DNA from: Bacteroidota bacterium
Lineage (GTDB): Bacteria; Bacteroidota; Bacteroidia; Flavobacteriales; Flavobacteriaceae
NCBI GenBank assembly: GCA_018267095.1
Contig: JAFDZC010000012.1
Location: forward strand, 37,494-101,493
Direction: 5' to 3'
Length of the DNA: 64,000 nt
Every line of letters starts with the position of its first letter. Positions within the stretch are counted from its first letter, which is position 1. The notes below the pieces were generated by a model. That model was not told where the DNA came from. It did no database searches and saw only the letters and a program-made list of their open reading frames with translations. Positions 26,239 to 34,210 of the stretch are shown piece after piece. The translations under genes were made by a program, and so were the position numbers.

Positions 26239-26252
26239 ATGACAAAAGTCAT
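26239..26252. promoter_or_regulatory. FNR-like operator upstream of ccoS
   Basis: ATGACAAAAGTCAT is a perfect 5-4-5 palindrome, extended by one more pair to CATGACAAAAGTCATG. Its centre, 26245.5, is 36.5 bases upstream of the last G of TAATTTTG (26275-26282), a full TAnnTTTG match. The ccoS ATG is at 26300. This makes ccoS-ccoNO-ccoQ-ccoP a separately inducible unit. Confidence 0.78.
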
Positions 26253-26274
26253 GTTTTAAGAAAATAGTCAGAAG

Positions 26275-26282
26275 TAATTTTG
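26275..26282 (+). promoter_or_regulatory. Putative -7 element of the ccoS-ccoNOQPGH unit
   Basis: TAATTTTG, a full TAnnTTTG match, 17 bases before the ccoS ATG. The -33 region holds the FNR-like palindrome instead of a clear TTG, as expected for an activator-dependent promoter. Confidence 0.65.
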
Positions 26283-26299
26283 AAAAGACAATTTTAGGT

Positions 26300-26488
26300 A
26301 TGAGTGTCATTTATTTATTAATCTCCATCAGTATCGCAGTAGCCATTGGCTTCTTTATCGCTTTTGTGCGTGCGGTGAAAACCGGGCAGTACGACGACGA
26401 TTATACACCGTCGGTCAGAATGCTCTTTGAAGACGAACTTCTCACAGATAAACCAAAAACAATAAAAACAGACGAAAAATCAATGTAA
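26300..26488 (+). CDS. ccoS: cbb3-type cytochrome oxidase assembly protein CcoS
   Basis: A 62-residue membrane protein needed for inserting heme and copper cofactors into the catalytic subunit in characterised relatives. One N-terminal transmembrane helix (MSVIYLLISISIAVAIGFFI) is followed by FVRAVKTGQYDD, the conserved cytoplasmic motif of CcoS with its D-D pair, and a charged tail. It lies 2 bases before ccoNO. Confidence 0.93.
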   Translation: MSVIYLLISISIAVAIGFFIAFVRAVKTGQYDDDYTPSVRMLFEDELLTDKPKTIKTDEKSM

Positions 26489-26490
26489 TT

Positions 26491-28680
26491 ATGGAAGTGC
26501 AACAATTTTATTACGACAACAAAATCGTCAAAAAGTTCCTGTATGCGACAATACTTTTTGGCGTGGTCGGAATGTTGGTCGGACTGATTCTGGCCATTAT
26601 GTTCCTGTTCCCGAACATCACCGACGGAATTCCGTGGTTGAGTTTTGGTAGGCTCCGACCTTTACACACCAACGCAGTCATTTTTGCCTTTGTTGGTAAT
26701 GCAATTTTTGCAGGTGTTTACTATTCACTGCAACGTTTGCTCAAAGCGCGTATGTTTAGCGACTTTTTGAGCAATCTTCATTTCTGGGGTTGGCAGCTCA
26801 TAATTGTTTCGGCAGCCATTACGCTTCCGCTGGGGTTTACTACTTCGAAGGAATACGCAGAACTTGAATGGCCTATTGATATTGCCATTGCGCTCGTTTG
26901 GGTGGTTTTTGGTATCAATATGATTGGAACCATCCTCAAAAGACGTGAGCGTCACTTATATGTAGCCATTTGGTTCTACATTGCCACTTTTGTGACGGTT
27001 GCGGTGCTGCATATTTTCAATAGTTTGGAGTTGCCGGTGAGCGCTTTAAAAAGTTATTCTGCTTATGCCGGTGTACAAGATGCACTCGTGCAATGGTGGT
27101 ACGGACACAATGCAGTGGCTTTCTTCTTGACCACACCATTCTTAGGATTGATGTATTACTTCGTTCCTAAAGCGGCCAATCGTCCGGTGTATTCGTATCG
27201 TTTATCGATTGTTCACTTTTGGTCCTTGATTTTTATCTATATCTGGGCAGGTCCACACCACTTGTTGTATTCAGCTTTGCCGAATTGGGCACAAAACCTC
27301 GGGGTAGTGTTTTCAGTGATGCTTATTGCTCCGTCTTGGGGTGGTATGATCAACGGATTGCTCACTTTACGAGGTGTTTGGGATAAAGTGCGCGAAGAGC
27401 CGATTTTAAAATTTTTCGTAGTAGCGATCACCGGTTATGGTATGGCTACGTTTGAAGGTCCGATGTTGTCTCTTAAAAATGTCAACGCCATTGCCCACTA
27501 TACCGACTGGATTATTGCCCACGTGCATGTAGGAGCCTTGGCTTGGAACGGATTCATGGCCTTTGGTATGATGTATTGGTTGATTCCGCGTATGACCAAA
27601 GGTCCGTTGTACTCAACTAAATTGGCCAACTTCCACTTCTGGATTGGTTCCTTAGGAATTATCTTGTATGCATTGCCTATGTATGTAGCCGGATTTACTC
27701 AGGCTTCTATGTGGAAACAATTCAACCCTGACGGAACCCTTGTTTACGGTAACTTCCTTGAAACGGTTAAAGAAATCATCCCGATGTATGCAATGCGTGC
27801 AGTGGGCGGAACCATGTATCTAGCTGGTATGTTGGTGTTGGTATACAACATCATTATGACCGTTCGTGCCAACCAAACTGTTGAAGACGAATTGGCGCAA
27901 GCCCCGGCTTTGCAACCATTGACCAATCAACGTCTCAAAGGAGAACACTGGCATGCTTGGTTGGAAAGACGACCAATTAAACTCACCATTTTTGCTTTGG
28001 TAGCGATTTTGATCGGAGGTATTATTCAGATTATTCCAACGATTATGGTCAAATCAAACATTCCGACCATTGCTGCGGTCAAACCTTATACACCGCTTGA
28101 ACTCGAAGGTCGTGACTTGTACATCCGCGAAGGTTGTGTGGGTTGTCACTCTCAAAACGTTCGTCCGTTCAGAAGTGAAGTTGAACGCTACGGACCACAA
28201 TCAAAAGCCGGAGAATTTGTGTACGATCACCCATTCTTGTGGGGATCAAAACGCACCGGACCTGATTTGTTGCGCTTGGGCGGAAAATATAACGACAACT
28301 GGCATTTTAACCATATGTGGGATCCACAAAGTATTTCAGCAGGTTCCATTATGCCGGCTTACAAATGGTTGTTTGACAACAAAGCTATGGACATTGCGAA
28401 CATCGAAGACAAAATGCACGTGATGCAAAAACTCGGAGTTCCGTATACCGAAGAGCAAATTGCCGGAGCCAAAGCGGCCATCAAAGAGCAATCGATGAAA
28501 ATTGAAGCCAGCTTGCACAGCGATCCTGACTTTGTAAAAAGTTATGAAGAAAGCAAGAAAAAAGCAGCTGCGCGCGGCGAGGCTTTTGTACCGATGCACG
28601 AACGCGAAATTGTAGCCTTGATTGCTTATTTGCAACGTTTAGGAACTGATACCAAAGTAAAAGACAACGCTAAAAAATAA
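26491..28680 (+). CDS. ccoNO: cbb3-type cytochrome c oxidase, fused CcoN-CcoO subunits
   Basis: Catalytic core of the high-oxygen-affinity terminal oxidase, 729 residues. The CcoN part (about 1-485) is polytopic; heme and CuB ligands are expected at RLRPLHTNAV, WWYGHNAVAFF, WAGPHHLLYS and the HYTDWIIAHVHVGALAW region. The CcoO part (from about 530) has one c-type heme site, EGCVGCHSQNVRPF, and the GPDLLRLGGKY motif. Fusion of the two is common in Bacteroidota and unusual elsewhere. The C-terminal VALIAYLQRLGTD is the usual CcoO end. It is followed by ccoQ after a 4-base gap. Confidence 0.95.
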   Translation: MEVQQFYYDNKIVKKFLYATILFGVVGMLVGLILAIMFLFPNITDGIPWLSFGRLRPLHTNAVIFAFVGNAIFAGVYYSLQRLLKARMFSDFLSNLHFWGWQLIIVSAAITLPLGFTTSKEYAELEWPIDIAIALVWVVFGINMIGTILKRRERHLYVAIWFYIATFVTVAVLHIFNSLELPVSALKSYSAYAGVQDALVQWWYGHNAVAFFLTTPFLGLMYYFVPKAANRPVYSYRLSIVHFWSLIFIYIWAGPHHLLYSALPNWAQNLGVVFSVMLIAPSWGGMINGLLTLRGVWDKVREEPILKFFVVAITGYGMATFEGPMLSLKNVNAIAHYTDWIIAHVHVGALAWNGFMAFGMMYWLIPRMTKGPLYSTKLANFHFWIGSLGIILYALPMYVAGFTQASMWKQFNPDGTLVYGNFLETVKEIIPMYAMRAVGGTMYLAGMLVLVYNIIMTVRANQTVEDELAQAPALQPLTNQRLKGEHWHAWLERRPIKLTIFALVAILIGGIIQIIPTIMVKSNIPTIAAVKPYTPLELEGRDLYIREGCVGCHSQNVRPFRSEVERYGPQSKAGEFVYDHPFLWGSKRTGPDLLRLGGKYNDNWHFNHMWDPQSISAGSIMPAYKWLFDNKAMDIANIEDKMHVMQKLGVPYTEEQIAGAKAAIKEQSMKIEASLHSDPDFVKSYEESKKKAAARGEAFVPMHEREIVALIAYLQRLGTDTKVKDNAKK

Positions 28681-28684
28681 AGTC

Positions 28685-28858
28685 ATGTTCGAACAAATTA
28701 AACACAGCATGGAGACGATAACCGGAGTGGCGATTTATCCGATGATCTCCTTATCTATATTCTTCTTATTCTTTGTCGGGCTTGGCATTTGGGTCTTCTC
28801 GTACAAGAAAGAAAAAATCAACGAATTGCGTCAGATTCCGCTCAATGATAACCTTTAA
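28685..28858 (+). CDS. ccoQ: Small CcoQ-like subunit
   Basis: A 57-residue membrane protein, starting MFEQIKHSMETITGVAIYPM, with one transmembrane helix (about residues 18-39) and a short basic cytoplasmic tail, KKEKINELRQIPLNDNL. Its place between ccoNO and ccoP, its length and its one-helix form match CcoQ, which stabilises the oxidase. The gaps are 4 bases to ccoNO and 12 to ccoP. Confidence 0.85.
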   Translation: MFEQIKHSMETITGVAIYPMISLSIFFLFFVGLGIWVFSYKKEKINELRQIPLNDNL

Positions 28859-28870
28859 ATCTGAACCGTC

Positions 28871-29809
28871 ATGAGAAAATTAATTCCCGTATATATCCGT
28901 ATTCCGGTCATCTTTTTTAGTGTGATGCTCGCTTTAGAATATTTTATTGATTCTGGCGACCGACCGGCTTTTGTAAAGTTCCCGATGGTTTCGGTGTTCT
29001 TGTTTGTCTTCTTGTTTTTGTTGATTTCAATCGAGATCACCCTTACAGCGGTTGACAAAGTTACTTATCACTTGCTCAGCGACGAACAGAAAAAAGTCGT
29101 GGATGATGCTGCCAATTTGAGCATCAAAGACAGCGAATGGTTCAAAAAAATGATGAAATGGCTGACCAAATCTAAGCCGATTGAAAGCGAGGCCGACGTA
29201 ATGCTCGACCACGATTACGATGGTATCAAAGAGCTCGACAACAGCTTGCCACCATGGTGGTTGTATCTGTTCTATATCACCATTATTTTTGGTTGTGTTT
29301 ATTTGGTTCGCTACCATATGATGGGCGCCGATGACCAAGAAACCGAACTTCGTAAAGAAATGGCACAAGCCAAACTCGATGTTGAAGAATACATGAAAAC
29401 AGCTCCTGATTTGATGGACGAAAAATCTGTGACTTTGCTGACCGATCCGGCTGAATTGGCCAAAGGCAAAGTAATTTTCCAAACCAATTGTGTGGCTTGT
29501 CACCGAGCTGACGGTGGTGGACAAATCGGTCCAAACCTTACCGATGATCACTGGATTTTGGGTGGCGGAATCAAAAATGTTTTCCACACGATTACCAATG
29601 GTGGCCGCGACGGAAAAGGTATGATTGCTTGGAAAGCAACGCTCAAACCAACCGAAATTCAGCATGTGGCCAGTTATGTATTGTCTTTGCAAGGCACAAA
29701 TCCAAAAGACGGCAAAGCGCCTGATGGTGAAGTTTGGGTTGATCCAGACGCTGCCAAAGCTGCACCTGCCGCTGTAACCAAAACGGATAGCACTGCTGTT
29801 AAAAAATAG
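28871..29809 (+). CDS. ccoP: cbb3-type cytochrome c oxidase subunit CcoP (single-heme)
   Basis: Membrane-anchored cytochrome c that hands electrons to the catalytic subunit. Two N-terminal membrane helices (about 5-25 and 35-57) precede the conserved loop LDNSLPPWWLYLFYITI, which itself contains a third helix. One c-type heme site, TNCVACHRADGGG, is visible, with the partner methionine probably in KGMIAWKATL. Proteobacterial CcoP has two heme sites, so this is the shorter Bacteroidota form. The Ala-rich tail ends AAVTKTDSTAVKK. The ccoG gene starts 5 bases later. Confidence 0.92.
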   Translation: MRKLIPVYIRIPVIFFSVMLALEYFIDSGDRPAFVKFPMVSVFLFVFLFLLISIEITLTAVDKVTYHLLSDEQKKVVDDAANLSIKDSEWFKKMMKWLTKSKPIESEADVMLDHDYDGIKELDNSLPPWWLYLFYITIIFGCVYLVRYHMMGADDQETELRKEMAQAKLDVEEYMKTAPDLMDEKSVTLLTDPAELAKGKVIFQTNCVACHRADGGGQIGPNLTDDHWILGGGIKNVFHTITNGGRDGKGMIAWKATLKPTEIQHVASYVLSLQGTNPKDGKAPDGEVWVDPDAAKAAPAAVTKTDSTAVKK

Positions 29810-29814
29810 AAATC

Positions 29815-31233
29815 ATGTCACAACTTCCCGATGAAGCGTTTAGAGATTCGATTGCCACCATAGGTGATGATGGCAAAAGAAAATACATTCATCCCAAAAA
29901 ACCATCAGGAAAATGGTACAACTACCGCAAATGGGTCAGCTATTTTTTGCTGGCCCTGCTGGTAGTGAATCCGTTTATCAAAGTCAACGGAAACCAATTC
30001 ATGATGTTCAATGTGCTCGAGCGCAGATTCAATATTTTCGGATTTCCGTTCTGGCCACAAGATTTTTACTTATTCGTCCTTTTTATGATTGTCGGCGTGG
30101 TATTCGTGATTCTGTTTACCGTGATTTTTGGACGTATTTTTTGCGGATGGATTTGTCCGCAGACTATATTTCTCGAAATGGTTTTCAGACGCATCGAATA
30201 CTGGATTGAAGGCGATCGCGGCGCACAAATCAAACTGAGCAAACAAGCTTGGGACGCCGAGAAAATCCGCAAAAAACTCACCAAATGGTTTTTATTTGCC
30301 GTGATTTCGTTTGCCATTGCCAATGTGTTTTTGGCTTATCTGATCAGCAGCGATGAACTCATTTTGATGATTGAAGACGGGCCGATGCAGCACTTAAGCA
30401 CGCTGATTGCCTTGTTGATTTTTACCGCAGTTTTTTACTTTGTGTTTACTTGGTTCCGCGAGCAGGTGTGTATCATTGCCTGTCCGTACGGAAGATTGCA
30501 AGGCGTGTTGCTCGACAATAAATCCATCAATGTAACCTACGATTTTGTGCGCGGTGAAAAAGAACTCGGTCGCGCCAAATTCAATAAAAATGAAGACCGA
30601 GCACTTACCGGAAAAGGCGATTGCATCGATTGTCATCAATGTGTGAATGTCTGTCCGACCGGAATTGATATCCGCAACGGAACGCAGCTTGAATGTGTGA
30701 ACTGCACCGCTTGTATCGATGAGTGCAACACCATTATGGAAGGCGTTGGTTTGCCCAAAGGTTTGATTCGTTATGCCTCTGAAGACGAAATCGAAAAAGG
30801 CGCCAAGTTCAAGTTTACCACACGAATGAAAGGGTACACGGCTGTACTTACTATTTTGATGGGCGTACTCATTGGGTTGTTGTTTTTGCGCACCGAAGTT
30901 GAAGCGACGATTCTCAGATTGCCGGGTCAGTTATATCAACACAAAGGTCAAAACATCAGCAATATTTACACCTATAAAATCATTAATAAAACCAACGAGG
31001 ATTTTAAAGATATCCATTTTAAACTGAAAAATATTCAAGGCAAAATTACCGTGGTGGGTAAAGACAATGTCAGCATCAAGCGTCAAGGCATGGCCGAAGG
31101 AACTTTGTTTGTTGAAATCAATCAGTATATCTTGGAGCATGACAAAACCCCGATTAAAATTGAGGTCTACGACGGCAACAAGAAAATTGAAACTGCTAAA
31201 ACCAATTTCTTGAGCCCGCGTACTTTTGACTAA
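29815..31233 (+). CDS. ccoG: cbb3 oxidase assembly iron-sulfur protein CcoG (FixG/RdxA)
   Basis: Membrane protein of 472 residues that reduces or handles copper during cbb3 oxidase assembly. Around five helices occur. GRIFCGWICPQTIF and CIIACPYGRLQ carry conserved cysteines, and two 4Fe-4S ferredoxin-type motifs are seen: CIDCHQCVNVCPTGIDI and CVNCTACIDECN. A C-terminal Ig-like domain (about 365-472) is periplasmic. Lengths and order match FixG. The gene sits between ccoP and ccoH in the operon. Confidence 0.93.
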   Translation: MSQLPDEAFRDSIATIGDDGKRKYIHPKKPSGKWYNYRKWVSYFLLALLVVNPFIKVNGNQFMMFNVLERRFNIFGFPFWPQDFYLFVLFMIVGVVFVILFTVIFGRIFCGWICPQTIFLEMVFRRIEYWIEGDRGAQIKLSKQAWDAEKIRKKLTKWFLFAVISFAIANVFLAYLISSDELILMIEDGPMQHLSTLIALLIFTAVFYFVFTWFREQVCIIACPYGRLQGVLLDNKSINVTYDFVRGEKELGRAKFNKNEDRALTGKGDCIDCHQCVNVCPTGIDIRNGTQLECVNCTACIDECNTIMEGVGLPKGLIRYASEDEIEKGAKFKFTTRMKGYTAVLTILMGVLIGLLFLRTEVEATILRLPGQLYQHKGQNISNIYTYKIINKTNEDFKDIHFKLKNIQGKITVVGKDNVSIKRQGMAEGTLFVEINQYILEHDKTPIKIEVYDGNKKIETAKTNFLSPRTFD

Positions 31234-31251
31234 TCCCAAAAAAACATCAAT

Positions 31252-31728
31252 ATGTCAACCGATCTTCCACTCAAAAACAAGTTCACCTTTAACTGGGGAC
31301 ATTCCATCGTTTTAGCCTTTGTGCTATTCATGACATTCATTGGCTCATTTGTATATCGAGTTCAATCAAATGCTAAATACGACAACGAACTGGTTGTTGA
31401 TGATTATTACAAACACGACGTTCATTTTGGCGATGAACTTGCGCAGTTTCAGAATGCTCAAAAATTGGCAAACAAACCGCAAATTGAAGCGGTTGCCGAA
31501 GGTATTCAGGTAACTTTTCCGGCCGAAATGAATACGCAAAACATACAAGGGAAAATGTCCTTTTACAGGCCGTCTGACAAAAAATTGGATTTCGAATGGC
31601 CGTTTTCGAAGTCTGGTCCAACTTTGCTCATACCTAAATCAAAATTGGCAGGCGGCCTCTGGGACATTACACTTTCATGGCAAAATGAAGGAAAATCTTA
31701 TGCCGTAAAACAAACTATTTATTATTAA
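31252..31728 (+). CDS. ccoH: FixH/CcoH family protein
   Basis: Cytochrome oxidase assembly protein of 158 residues with a single N-terminal transmembrane helix (SIVLAFVLFMTFIGSFVYRV) and a periplasmic beta-rich domain. Family features include YDNELVVDDYYKHDVHF just after the helix and GGLWDITLSWQNEGKSY near the end. It works with CcoI in copper insertion in other bacteria. It ends 5 bases before the SafE-like gene. Confidence 0.9.
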   Translation: MSTDLPLKNKFTFNWGHSIVLAFVLFMTFIGSFVYRVQSNAKYDNELVVDDYYKHDVHFGDELAQFQNAQKLANKPQIEAVAEGIQVTFPAEMNTQNIQGKMSFYRPSDKKLDFEWPFSKSGPTLLIPKSKLAGGLWDITLSWQNEGKSYAVKQTIYY

Positions 31729-31733
31729 TTCAA

Positions 31734-32435
31734 ATGTATCTCACCGCCTTACTTTTTGGTTTGATCAGCAGTTTGCATTGCATTGGCATGTGTGGCCCTA
31801 TTGCCTTGATGTTGCCGCTGGATCACCAAAGGCCAACGCGCAAAGCTTTGCAAATCATGACCTATCATTTGGGTAGAATGACTTCGTATGCTGTGTTGGG
31901 TTTTATTTTTGGCTCTTTGGGTCAAGGGTTGTTTTTGGCGGGTATACAACAAGAACTATCCATTATTGCCGGTATTGCGATTTTAATTTTGGTCGTGATT
32001 CCGGAGCGCATTCTGGCCCGATACAGTTTCTCCCAACCTTTGTATCGGGCTGTGGGCGCTGTTAAGGCGCAACTCGGATTGCAGCTCAGAAAGAAAGGAT
32101 TTGATTCTATTTACCTCTTGGGCTTGTTCAATGGTTTTCTGCCCTGCGGATTGGTCTATGCAGCATTATTTGGTGCGGTTACCGTCCAAAATCCATTAGG
32201 TGGCGCTTTGTATATGGCTATTTTCGGATTGGGAACCACCCCGCTCATGAGCGTACTGGTTTATGTACAAACTTTTTTTACAACCCCCATCAGAAATAAA
32301 GTGCAAAAGCTGATTCCATGGGCCACAGCGGTGATTGCCGTTTTATTTATTTTACGCGGATTGGGTTTAGGCATTCCGTATGTTTCACCCTCATCAATGA
32401 GTCTATTTGTTCAACAACCATCTAATTGTCACTAA
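31734..32435 (+). CDS. Sulfite exporter TauE/SafE-family membrane protein (cco-linked)
   Basis: Polytopic membrane protein of 233 residues, about six helices. SSLHCIGMCGPIALM carries the HCIGMCG motif of the DsbD/CcdA-like SafE subgroup, whose two cysteines could handle copper or electrons; NGFLPCGLVYAAL has a third. This subgroup is regularly found after ccoH/fixH in Bacteroidota, so a role in copper supply to the oxidase is more likely than sulfite export. The start is ATG at 31734. Confidence 0.8.
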   Translation: MYLTALLFGLISSLHCIGMCGPIALMLPLDHQRPTRKALQIMTYHLGRMTSYAVLGFIFGSLGQGLFLAGIQQELSIIAGIAILILVVIPERILARYSFSQPLYRAVGAVKAQLGLQLRKKGFDSIYLLGLFNGFLPCGLVYAALFGAVTVQNPLGGALYMAIFGLGTTPLMSVLVYVQTFFTTPIRNKVQKLIPWATAVIAVLFILRGLGLGIPYVSPSSMSLFVQQPSNCH

Positions 32436-32450
32436 AAACATTACTTAATT

Positions 32451-32684
32451 ATGGAAAAGCACGATTTATTACACGAATTTCCTGAATATCAAGACAGAAT
32501 TCACGAATTAAAAACCAACGATGTTCGCTTTAGAAAAGCCTTTGACGAATACCACGAGGTAGAGCACAAAATTCACCGAATCAACAACGGAAATGAGCTC
32601 GCCACCGATGAACAAATGAAAGAACTCAAAGCGCATTTATTGTTCCTGAAAGACGATTTGTATCAGCAACTCAAAAGCAATTAA
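32451..32684 (+). CDS. YdcH/DUF465 family small protein
   Basis: A 77-residue, highly charged helical protein starting MEKHDLLHEFPEYQDRIHEL, with the HKIHRINNGNEL and LKDDLYQQL segments that mark the DUF465 (YdcH) family. It is likely a two-helix hairpin; the function of the family is not known. It is 15 bases downstream of the SafE-like gene, ahead of a terminator, so it is the last gene of the cco operon. Confidence 0.82.
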   Translation: MEKHDLLHEFPEYQDRIHELKTNDVRFRKAFDEYHEVEHKIHRINNGNELATDEQMKELKAHLLFLKDDLYQQLKSN

Positions 32685-32706
32685 AAGCAAACAACCTGAA
32701 ATAAAA

Positions 32707-32738
32707 AAGCACACTTTTTACGGTGTGCTTCTTTTTTT
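32707..32738. terminator. Bidirectional intrinsic terminator between cco operon and hemN
   Basis: aagcacac (32707-32714) pairs with gtgtgctt (32723-32730), with an 8-base loop. T-runs lie on the 3' side of both strands (32732-32738, and a-run 32703-32708 on the other). It separates the last + strand gene from the convergent hemN. Confidence 0.85.
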
Positions 32739-32753
32739 GAAAAAGGATATTTA

Positions 32754-34118
32754 TTAAACGGTCATTGAGAACAATTGAGTTTCCGGAGCGTTGCGTTTGA
32801 GTCTGAGGTCAAAAGCCATACAGATGTTGCGCACGAAAGGTTTTCCGGCTTCAGTTACTTTCATTTTTGAGCCTTCAATCACCAGCAAACCATCGTGAAT
32901 CATTTCAGATAACTGAACCATTATATCCGGAATTTCGGCGGCCATTTCGGGTTGATTTTCCCAGGAAGTTTCAAATTGGCACATCAAATTGAGGATGTGT
33001 TTTCGGACAATTAAATCTTCATCAGATAATATATGGCCGCGCATGACCGGAAGTTTGTTCCATTTCAAAAGCTGATAATAATCTTCAAGATTCTTTTCAT
33101 TTTGCGCAAATCCGTACCAACTATCGCCAATAGATGAAACACCTAAACCAATCATGAGTTGTGTTTTGGATGAGCTGTATCCCATAAAATTTCGGTGTAA
33201 ATCACCGTTCTGCATGGCTTGATACAAACTGTCGGTTTCGAGCGCAAAGTGATCCATGCCAATTTCGTGATACCCAAATTCTGAGAGCAGCATTTTGCCG
33301 GTTTCGTACAATTGACGTTTGTAATCATCTTTGGGAACATCTTCATCTTTAAATCCGCGTTGCCCGGTTCCTTTGATCCAAGGCACATGCGCATAGCTGT
33401 AAAAAGCCAAACGATCGGGGCGAAGCGCGTTGGTTTTTTCAATCGTATCAATCACATCTTCAACGGTCTGAAAAGGCAAACCAAAAATCAAATCGTGTCC
33501 AATTGAAGTATATCCGATTTCTTTGGCCCAAAAAGTCACTTTGGCCACATTGTGAAACGATTGTACGCGGTGAATGGCTTGTTGTACAGTTTCGGAATAA
33601 TCCTGAACGCCAAAACTCACTCTGCGAAAACCTAAATCATAGAGTTTTTGTAAATGGGCCCGTGTGGTATTATTCGGATGCCCTTCAAAACTAAAAACAT
33701 AATCTGGGGCAACACGCGCATGACTCAGAATTCCGTTGATGAGATCTTCGAGGTTTTGGGTTGAGAAAAACGTTGGTGTTCCTCCGCCCAAATGAATTTC
33801 TTTGATCAAAGGTTTTTCGCCCATGAGTTGGGTATAGAGATGCCATTCTTTGAGTACAGCTTCTATATACGGATGCTCTACTGCGTGGTTTTTGGTGATG
33901 CGTTTGTTGCAGCCGCAAAAAGTGCACATGCTCTCGCAAAAGGGTAGGTGAATGTACAAACTGATTCCTTGCTCGGCGTTGCTCTGGTCAAATGATTTTT
34001 TCATGGTAGCCACCCAACGGTCATAGCTAAACCCAGCCTCATCCCAATAGGGAACCGTAGGGTAACTGGTGTAGCGCGGACCCGGCACATTGTATTTTTG
34101 GATCAGTGAAGTTTTCAT
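32754..34118 (-). CDS. hemN: Oxygen-independent coproporphyrinogen III oxidase
   Basis: Radical SAM enzyme of 454 residues that decarboxylates coproporphyrinogen III to protoporphyrinogen IX when oxygen is low. The 4Fe-4S cysteines are in CESMCTFCGCNKR at about residues 62-74, followed by EIHLGGGTPTFF. YVFSFEGHPNNTT, RRVSFGVQD and the HemN C-terminal domain are also present. It begins GPRYTSYPTVPYWDE, which is typical of true HemN. It reads convergently to the cco operon and its promoter carries the third FNR-like box. Confidence 0.95.
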   Translation of the reverse strand: MKTSLIQKYNVPGPRYTSYPTVPYWDEAGFSYDRWVATMKKSFDQSNAEQGISLYIHLPFCESMCTFCGCNKRITKNHAVEHPYIEAVLKEWHLYTQLMGEKPLIKEIHLGGGTPTFFSTQNLEDLINGILSHARVAPDYVFSFEGHPNNTTRAHLQKLYDLGFRRVSFGVQDYSETVQQAIHRVQSFHNVAKVTFWAKEIGYTSIGHDLIFGLPFQTVEDVIDTIEKTNALRPDRLAFYSYAHVPWIKGTGQRGFKDEDVPKDDYKRQLYETGKMLLSEFGYHEIGMDHFALETDSLYQAMQNGDLHRNFMGYSSSKTQLMIGLGVSSIGDSWYGFAQNEKNLEDYYQLLKWNKLPVMRGHILSDEDLIVRKHILNLMCQFETSWENQPEMAAEIPDIMVQLSEMIHDGLLVIEGSKMKVTEAGKPFVRNICMAFDLRLKRNAPETQLFSMTV

Positions 34119-34135
34119 ACCTAATGAATTTACCC

Positions 34136-34143
34136 CAAAAGTA
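34136..34143 (-). promoter_or_regulatory. Putative -7 element of hemN
   Basis: TACTTTTG on the minus strand, a full TAnnTTTG match, 17 bases ahead of the hemN ATG at 34118. Confidence 0.65.
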
Positions 34144-34165
34144 ACTCACAGTCCACCGATTAAAA

Positions 34166-34179
34166 ATGATAATTGTCAT
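34166..34179. promoter_or_regulatory. FNR-like operator upstream of hemN
   Basis: ATGATAATTGTCAT (ATGAT-N4-GTCAT), centred at 34172.5, is 36.5 bases upstream of the last G of the hemN -7 element. This equals the spacing at ccoI and ccoS. Confidence 0.75.
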
Positions 34180-34184
34180 ATAAA

Positions 34185-34206
34185 GAAAAAGCCCCAAAAA
34201 GGGGCT
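34185..34206 (-). terminator. Intrinsic terminator of the DUF349 gene
   Basis: On the minus strand agcccc (34206-34201) pairs with ggggct (34195-34190) around a 5-base T loop, followed by a T-run at 34189-34186. It lies 5 bases after the stop of the DUF349 gene and immediately precedes the hemN operator region. Confidence 0.8.
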
Positions 34207-34210
34207 CGTC

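Noticed and set aside
29027-29692. Minus-strand open frame (221 codons) opposite ccoP
   Set aside because: Antisense to ccoP and explained by its codon use; no start signal or domain.
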